Below, one piece after another: positions 58,668-64,000 of a stretch of DNA of 64,000 nt. The stretch lies in assembly GCA_020161435.1 (NCBI GenBank), contig JAIUNV010000003.1, positions 248,001-312,000 on the forward strand, given 5' to 3'. The first letter of the stretch is position 1, and the number at the start of each line of letters is the position of its first letter. A program made the translations under genes and the position numbers. The DNA comes from Bacteroidota bacterium (lineage in GTDB: Bacteria; Bacteroidota; Bacteroidia; Chitinophagales; Chitinophagaceae). The notes beneath the pieces are model-generated. The model was not told where the DNA came from, did not search any database, and saw only the letters and a program-made list of their open reading frames with translations.

Positions 58668-59456
58668 ATGAACCCTTCTACAACAACCGCCTCTATTAAA
58701 GCCGTACTTCCTGAAGACAGCCAGCGAGTGGCTGTTTTTATCCGTCAGCATTCTGGCGGATTGCAACAGAGTAGTGCCGTTTTTATAATGCACCACTGCT
58801 CCAGTATCTGGATGGCTGTGCAACCGGATACTCAACAAATTATGGGCATTATTATTTCATGGCTTTCCCCCAACCTTCATAATGCTGCCACAGTAGAGTG
58901 TATTGTGTTGCACCCCGAAGCGCACCGCAAAACAGTTGCGTCTGCCCTGTTGGACACGGCTGTGAACTACTGGCAAAATGCCTGCATGAAACAGCTGACG
59001 GCACCAGCATACCCCCACAACCACTGGCTGGCAGAGATATTTATTCAGGCTGGTTTCAGCAATCGTTTGTCTACCGCTATTCCTACCATATCTAAACAGT
59101 TGCAGCCATTGAAAATATGCCTGCACAACAAACGGATGCGCCCCCGCATCAACAGTGCCAACGGGCAGGTGGATGAGTCTACTTTGTTTCAGTATTATCA
59201 GGATGGAGATTACGTGTGGGGCACGTATAGTGGCGGTAGTGTAGAACGGGGCGTACTGATAGGTAAAATGAATGCAAAGCGCAACATTTTATTTCACTAT
59301 TTGCAAATAGAAAAAGACGGCACCCTTGGTCAGGGTTTCTCAAAATCATCTACAGAATACCTGAACAATGGCCGGCTTGCGCTGTACGAAGACTGGGAAT
59401 GGACAGGCAACCGCAGCGGTAGTGGCACGGCTATTATAGAAGAAGTAGAAGAATGA
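58668..59456 (+). CDS. GNAT acetyltransferase fused to an n-acetylglutamate-synthase-annotated domain
   Basis: A 262-residue fusion. Residues ~8-140 are a GNAT fold: IMGIIISWL, then VECIVLHPEAHRKTVASALLD, the acetyl-CoA loop region with HRKTVA in place of the classical QxxGxG/A. Residues ~158-262 match a small ~105-residue domain usually found alone and named n-acetylglutamate synthase in databases: SANGQVDESTLFQYYQDGDY, VWGTYSGGSVERGVLIGKM and LYEDWEWTGNRSGSGTAIIE. The role of that domain is not established. A single-gene unit with a terminator behind it. Confidence 0.75.
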   Translation: MNPSTTTASIKAVLPEDSQRVAVFIRQHSGGLQQSSAVFIMHHCSSIWMAVQPDTQQIMGIIISWLSPNLHNAATVECIVLHPEAHRKTVASALLDTAVNYWQNACMKQLTAPAYPHNHWLAEIFIQAGFSNRLSTAIPTISKQLQPLKICLHNKRMRPRINSANGQVDESTLFQYYQDGDYVWGTYSGGSVERGVLIGKMNAKRNILFHYLQIEKDGTLGQGFSKSSTEYLNNGRLALYEDWEWTGNRSGSGTAIIEEVEE

Positions 59457-59477
59457 ATCATCAATAGGATAAAAACA

Positions 59478-59508
59478 AAAAACGCTGACTTATAAGGTCA
59501 GCGTTTTT
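59478..59508. terminator. Bidirectional terminator between the GNAT fusion and the TlpA-type gene
   Basis: Perfect 12-bp arms AAAAACGCTGAC / GTCAGCGTTTTT with a seven-base loop, between convergent genes. Confidence 0.92.
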
Positions 59509-59580
59509 CTATATGGTTTTTGCCTATAGCTTTTTGGTTGATACCCGACTCTCTGCCGCCAGCAAGTCAAAGGATGTCCT

Positions 59581-61011
59581 TTACTTGTTGCCTTTAACTA
59601 AAACCCAATCTACCCAGGCATCCATTTGAGCTACTGAATTTGGCTTAAGCAATATTTCCTGGTTTTCATTTAGCAGATACATGGTAGGCGTACTGTACAC
59701 ATGGTAGTCTTTCGCAGCCTTTGTTTCCCACTTTTGAAAATCGGACGTTCGCAAAAAAGGCAAACTGCCGGCGAACAGCATGAAGCTGTTGGCATTTTCA
59801 TCCAACGAAACCAATACCACTTCTACCCCTTGCTGTTTCCAGCCTGGATATTTATCAGCAACCTGTGGCATCATTTCTGTGCAGTGCGGGCACCAACCTG
59901 CAGCAAATAATACCAGTTTATACTTTGATTTCAAAGCCGAAAGGCGGTTGGTCGCTTCGCTGCCTGTTGGGTAAAGGGTATTGGCACCAAAGTAGATATC
60001 AGGTGCTATATTTCCCCTTTTCATTCTTCGATAGGCCTCCAACTTGTTGGTCAGGTTGCCTCCCAACTCACAGCCATTATCACTCAATAATGACAATGCC
60101 AAGTATTCGGCAGCAGCAAACAAGCTGCGATCCTCGAGGTAATCAAACAAATGATCAGTGACGATTGAAAGAATGGATGGATGGCTCTTCAATTTGCTTA
60201 CCAGCAAATCGGTAGACTGCCTAATCGAAGCATTCACCGAATCGAGGGGACCGGCACTGTTTTCAATCAGCCAAACATGTTTTTCAATAGCATCACGCAT
60301 AATGCCACTAGTAAGCCACTTGGGGTCAGCAAAATCGATGGCCCGAAAGGCAGCGATGGCAGCAGGTATTTCGTTGGTACGATATTGGGCAAGTGTCTGT
60401 ACACTACTTACTAAGCCCCGGTAGGGAAGGTACCATCGGATATAGCTTTCGGCAGGCAATGTGGCGAGGAAACTGCTGTCTTCTTTGTTGATTCTTGCCA
60501 TTTCCTGCATAATGGCCGCTTTTGGCGCAGCATGCCGGCGAAAAAGCGGATCGGATTGGTAAAGATTTTGCAGATAGTACCAAGCACTTAGCGCTTGCTC
60601 TCGCCGTGGATGCTCGGTGGCGTATTGCTCAAACCACTGGTTCTGTAAGCCCTTCGTGATGCGGATGGTTGTCTTGTCGGCAAGGGAAGATCCCTGCAAC
60701 TTTACGCCCCCCGGTTCCAGCACCAACACATGGCTTTGTTGAGGACCAGCAGTAAGAATAGCCATGCCTGTATAACCGGCAGGATACCTCAGCACAAAAC
60801 TACCATTGGGTAAAATTTTGGTGCTATCCAACACTGATGCCTGCAACCCATTAAAGCCTGTCAGTGTAATGGATTGGTTGGCAAGGTCAGCAAGCCGTCC
60901 TTCCAACGTCGCATTTTGTTGAGCCCAAACAGAATTGAAGTGTTGCAAGACACAGAAAAAAAATACCATGGCTCCTGCTAATCTCCGCTGCTGAGTTTTC
61001 AGTATCTCCAT
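59581..61011 (-). CDS. TlpA-type thioredoxin-fold protein with DUF4369-like N-terminus
   Basis: A 476-residue exported protein; the signal peptide ends near SVWAQ. Residues ~33-115 are a beta-rich domain of the DUF4369 type, ~120-340 are helical, and the last ~130 residues are a thioredoxin domain with active site Trp373-Cys374-Pro-His-Cys377 and cis-Pro442 (STPTMY). Such proteins reduce or isomerise disulfides or serve cytochrome maturation in the periplasm. The substrate is unknown. It lies directly downstream of the large FISUMP repeat protein gene on the same strand (79 bp), so co-transcription is possible; that protein is rich in regularly spaced cysteines. Confidence 0.82.
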   Translation of the reverse strand: MEILKTQQRRLAGAMVFFFCVLQHFNSVWAQQNATLEGRLADLANQSITLTGFNGLQASVLDSTKILPNGSFVLRYPAGYTGMAILTAGPQQSHVLVLEPGGVKLQGSSLADKTTIRITKGLQNQWFEQYATEHPRREQALSAWYYLQNLYQSDPLFRRHAAPKAAIMQEMARINKEDSSFLATLPAESYIRWYLPYRGLVSSVQTLAQYRTNEIPAAIAAFRAIDFADPKWLTSGIMRDAIEKHVWLIENSAGPLDSVNASIRQSTDLLVSKLKSHPSILSIVTDHLFDYLEDRSLFAAAEYLALSLLSDNGCELGGNLTNKLEAYRRMKRGNIAPDIYFGANTLYPTGSEATNRLSALKSKYKLVLFAAGWCPHCTEMMPQVADKYPGWKQQGVEVVLVSLDENANSFMLFAGSLPFLRTSDFQKWETKAAKDYHVYSTPTMYLLNENQEILLKPNSVAQMDAWVDWVLVKGNK

Positions 61012-61090
61012 TTGCTTAATAAAAAGAAGGTAATGAGCAATTGATTGTGACCGCTGCCTAAAGGATACTCCAAATCACTTCCGTACATAT

Positions 61091-64000
61091 CTAGTCCTTG
61101 ATACACCTTACAGCGAAGCCGTATCCTCGAGGCTGTTCAGATACCAGTCCTTTCGGTGTGCTTGAATTAAAGTAAACGGCCGTTGAAAATCCACTTGTTT
61201 GTGTAGAAACTGTACTTGTCCAATAAAATGCATGCGTGCCCTCGAATAGATCAAACCTGTTTTGATCAAACGATCGGTAACCTGCGTGGGGCAGAAAAAG
61301 TGAGTTGAAATAAGAGAAGCTCTGATTAGTTGCCGTGATTTCACTTGTCCACTCGGCCAAGGTAGGTACTCTATAGCCAATGGGACAAGGGTTGTTAATG
61401 CCATTCTCACCTTGCCATAAATTCCCGTTCTGCGGATTGCGCCAGTCTGATTTTAAATTGGGGTCTGGCAAAATAAAATCACCATGTCCGGGCTGGTCAA
61501 GGCTGCTTAATGCTCCCGATCGCACTGCTGATTTTCGGCACTGATGTCCATCTGCACCACGCCCCCATTGATACAAATCTCCCCAGCCTGATGCATCTTC
61601 TTGAGATACAGCACGACGGGTTGCACCCAGGTTCCGATCCATCCAAATCCGCCCTGTACCAGCACTGGTAATTGGCTGCAATTCTGCTTTGCCCCCGCTA
61701 CAATGCACAGTTCCTTGCCTGTAGCTTGCCTTTGCCACAACAGCAAAGGTGACTGTACAACTCTGTCCGCCGATATTTAATGCGAAGTTTGCAGTGCCAG
61801 CATTTGCAGGTATACCTGTAACAATGAAACTTAGTGTGTCGAGTCCTCTAGCAAAGTTGCCAGCAGCAAGCGTGGCCGTTAAACCCGTAATACCAGTAGA
61901 TGGCACAGATAATGCAGAATAGCTACCACCATTACCGCCATCATAAATAATTCGCAATAAAACACTATCAGCCAGCTCTCCCTCAGTAAAAATGTCGCTA
62001 AAATCAGGAGAGGCACAATACAGGACACTTATTACACCGTTTCTCAACGCTACACTCCGCTGTAGTATACAGGTTTGTCCACCAATATTGATAGCAAAAC
62101 TGGCAATCCCTGCCGCAGAAGGTGTACCAGTTATGTTCAACGTCAATGTCCCGTCGCCCAGTTGAAACTGGCCAGCCGATAAGGTGGCGGTAAGCCCGGT
62201 AACACCTGAAGAAGGAATTGACTGTGCCGCATACATGCCGCCATCGCCACCGGTGTAGCGCACTGTGGAGGAAACACCGGTTGCTACCAATCCACTCACC
62301 AAAACTCCCGTGGTATCCGTGGCTGCACATGACAGCGAAAGAATGGAGCCTACTTGAGGTGCCACAAACATGGAAAAGGAACACGAAAGGCCGCCTACTA
62401 CAACAGAAAAGCTGGCTGTACCTGCCGACGAAGGCGTACCAGTAATTTGAAAGCTCAGCGTACCGGCACCGTTTGCCAACACACCGGGAGTCAAAACAGC
62501 ACTTAGCCCCGTTACACCCGTAGACGCAACTGTTTGGCTTGCTATACGCCCCCCGTTGCCACCCAGGTAGCTGATGGAAACTGCAACTCCGCTGCTTTGT
62601 ACTCCGCTTACCAGAGTACCGGTAGATACAGCAGTTGCACAAAGCAATTCGGAAAGCAGGCCAGGCGGCAAATCAACCGTTCTACTAAGTACACAACTTT
62701 GACCACCGATAGAAATGGCAAAACTGGCAACGCCAGCACTACCCGGAGTACCTGTAATGCTAAATGTCAATGTACCACTACCATCGGCCAATACGCCTGC
62801 TTGTAAGCTGGCAGTGAGGCCGGTTACACCAGTAGATGCAACCGATTGGCCACTGTAAGTACCCGCATTGGCACCATTGTAGCTGATGGTTGAAGTAGCT
62901 GTGGCGGCAACACCTTTTTGAAGTAAACCTGTACTATCTACAGCCACACAATTCAGGCCTGTCAAAGTGCCGGGAGGAGGTGCAACTGTTCGAATCACGA
63001 TACAATTGCGGCCGCCAATATTTACGGTGAATATTACCGTTCCTGCAGTTGCAGGTGTTCCGCTGATGGAAAATTGTAGGGTGCCGCTGCCAACATTAAA
63101 TGTGCCGGCGCCAATTGAAGCAGTTAGGCCCAACACGCCAGTCGATTCTATCGACTGAGCAGCAAAAGTGCCACCGTTTCCACCTGTATACGGAATGCTG
63201 AATCCTGCTCCAACAGCAGCAGTTCCCCTTACCAGACTGCCGTTATGGGTTGTGCCAGCCGAGTCCAACCCCGCTACAGAGCCGGGCCCCAGGATGACAG
63301 ATATGTATCTGGAGCATTGCAGCCCGCCAATGTTAATAGCGAATGTAGCATTCCCTAAAGTCGAGGCTCTACCGGAGATTTGGTAAGTCAGCGTTCCATT
63401 ACCGTTCGCAAAGTTGCCCGGCACGAGGGTGGCGGTCAGCCCTGTTACACCAGTAGACTGTACTACCTGCCCCATGTGGGCAGAGCCGTTTCCTCCGGTG
63501 TACGGTATTGAAAAGGTAACACCAACCGCAATGCTATCTTTATATAGCGTTCCGACCGTGGTACCCGAATTACAATTGATTGAACCGATTGGATTAACTA
63601 CGGCTCCGCCAATGTCCTTGATACATCGAACGGAGTTGCCGTTGGCCCTCACACCTCCAACAACGGATGCAATTAGGGGTTGTATCCTGAGTGTAAATGA
63701 TTGGCCAGTTCCGCTTACGGTAGAAGACCAATAGGCACTTTCATATTCATTCAATGTTCCCAAAGTGCCATAGCGGGATCCGCTCATAATCAACCGTAGC
63801 GGTGATGTAGAGGAACCTCCCGCATCCTGACTTACCCAGCTTGCTAATTCGTCCGACCATTCTGCAGCAGTTGGTAAACGATAGCCTGATGGACAAGGAT
63901 TATTCACACCATTAAGACCCTGCCAAAGATTTGGATTGGAGGGATTACGCCAGTCGAGATTATTTGTTATAAACTTTCCATTACCGGGTATATCGGCAGT
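61091..64000 (-). CDS. Large repeat protein with two FISUMP domains, 5' end outside window
   Basis: The frame runs to the right edge; about 969 residues are visible. The leftmost-coded part (up to NSVRCIKD, near 63605) is the end of a FISUMP domain: DWRNPSNPNLWQGLNGVNNP and NPCPSGYRLPTAAEW. Six tandem repeats of about 104 residues follow, each with a version of YTGGNGG, STGVTGLTATL and FAINIGGQxC. The final ~200 residues are a complete second FISUMP domain (GRIWMDRNLGATRR, then NPCPIGYRVPTLAEW, ending GFAVRCIKD). No T9SS tail at the C-terminus. Probably a secreted or surface protein; function unknown. An internal ATG/GTG near 63907 is not the real start. Confidence 0.8.
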   Translation of the reverse strand, partial: TADIPGNGKFITNNLDWRNPSNPNLWQGLNGVNNPCPSGYRLPTAAEWSDELASWVSQDAGGSSTSPLRLIMSGSRYGTLGTLNEYESAYWSSTVSGTGQSFTLRIQPLIASVVGGVRANGNSVRCIKDIGGAVVNPIGSINCNSGTTVGTLYKDSIAVGVTFSIPYTGGNGSAHMGQVVQSTGVTGLTATLVPGNFANGNGTLTYQISGRASTLGNATFAINIGGLQCSRYISVILGPGSVAGLDSAGTTHNGSLVRGTAAVGAGFSIPYTGGNGGTFAAQSIESTGVLGLTASIGAGTFNVGSGTLQFSISGTPATAGTVIFTVNIGGRNCIVIRTVAPPPGTLTGLNCVAVDSTGLLQKGVAATATSTISYNGANAGTYSGQSVASTGVTGLTASLQAGVLADGSGTLTFSITGTPGSAGVASFAISIGGQSCVLSRTVDLPPGLLSELLCATAVSTGTLVSGVQSSGVAVSISYLGGNGGRIASQTVASTGVTGLSAVLTPGVLANGAGTLSFQITGTPSSAGTASFSVVVGGLSCSFSMFVAPQVGSILSLSCAATDTTGVLVSGLVATGVSSTVRYTGGDGGMYAAQSIPSSGVTGLTATLSAGQFQLGDGTLTLNITGTPSAAGIASFAINIGGQTCILQRSVALRNGVISVLYCASPDFSDIFTEGELADSVLLRIIYDGGNGGSYSALSVPSTGITGLTATLAAGNFARGLDTLSFIVTGIPANAGTANFALNIGGQSCTVTFAVVAKASYRQGTVHCSGGKAELQPITSAGTGRIWMDRNLGATRRAVSQEDASGWGDLYQWGRGADGHQCRKSAVRSGALSSLDQPGHGDFILPDPNLKSDWRNPQNGNLWQGENGINNPCPIGYRVPTLAEWTSEITATNQSFSYFNSLFLPHAGYRSFDQNRFDLFEGTHAFYWTSTVSTQTSGFSTAVYFNSSTPKGLVSEQPRGYGFAVRCIKD

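Noticed and set aside
1-64000. tRNA, rRNA or riboswitch genes
   Set aside because: I found no cloverleaf with a CCA-type acceptor end, no rRNA segment and no recognisable riboswitch core in the intergenic regions; a covariance-model search would be needed to exclude them fully.

Overview
The window looks like a chromosome segment of a Bacteroidota bacterium, most likely a member of the Chitinophagaceae. The reasons are: two proteins with type IX secretion (T9SS) C-terminal sorting domains, a DUF3078 outer-membrane-type protein, a DUF1800/DUF1501 pair, FISUMP and SdrD_B-type repeat proteins, a GbsR-type regulator, and promoter elements of the Bacteroidota type (TTTG about 20 bases before TAnnTTTG) rather than sigma70 -35/-10 boxes. 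Shine-Dalgarno sequences are mostly absent. The placement is inferred from gene content; no rRNA, tRNA or marker phylogeny was available.

Left part (1-12.4 kb): the end of a plant-type ferredoxin-NADP reductase and a small membrane protein close one transcription unit. A complete proton-pumping complex I operon follows in the order nuoA-B-C-D-H-I-J-K-L-M-N. It lacks nuoE, nuoF and nuoG, the NADH-oxidising module. A conserved-looking 132-aa protein and a haem-type CxxCH lipoprotein (DUF3365) trail the operon.

12.4-21.3 kb: on the minus strand lie a GH95 alpha-fucosidase-type glycosidase and a three-gene redox unit: a GltD-like flavoprotein with extra ferredoxin domains, then pyruvate:ferredoxin oxidoreductase (nifJ), then a dihydroorotate-dehydrogenase-like flavoprotein whose catalytic loop is altered. 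Together with the ferredoxin reductase and the 11-subunit complex I, the first 21 kb read as a ferredoxin-centred electron economy: pyruvate oxidation makes reduced ferredoxin, flavoproteins exchange electrons with NAD(P)H, and complex I may take electrons from ferredoxin.

21.5-31.6 kb: mixed housekeeping genes (glycyl-tRNA synthetase, MazG-like pyrophosphohydrolase, D-aminoacyl-tRNA deacylase, EngB GTPase, YkuK-like protein, CoA-binding protein). They are interrupted by an AT-rich HEPN-motif gene set between palindromic and GC-rich intergenic repeats. A GbsR-type regulator sits next to a membrane protein and a DCC-family thioredoxin-fold gene that carries an early in-frame TGA. Two almost identical 18-bp palindromic sites mark both transcription starts of this locus.

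31.7-42.9 kb: surface and secreted functions. These are a 1686-aa SdrD_B repeat protein and a divergent PQQ-type sugar dehydrogenase, both with T9SS tails, then a DUF1800-DUF1501 pair and a 36-residue membrane peptide with its own promoter and terminator.

43-61 kb: core cell biology: scpA, mscL, an EamA exporter, frr, a WecA/MraY-type sugar-phosphate transferase, an unpaired transketolase N-terminal subunit, rbfA-lolE-type operon, an MsbA-type ABC exporter, ileS followed by a DksA-like protein with an Ala/Lys/Pro-rich tail, a GNAT fusion protein and a TlpA-type thioredoxin. The right edge (61.1-64 kb) holds the 3' part of a large protein in which six tandem repeats of about 104 residues lie between two FISUMP domains.
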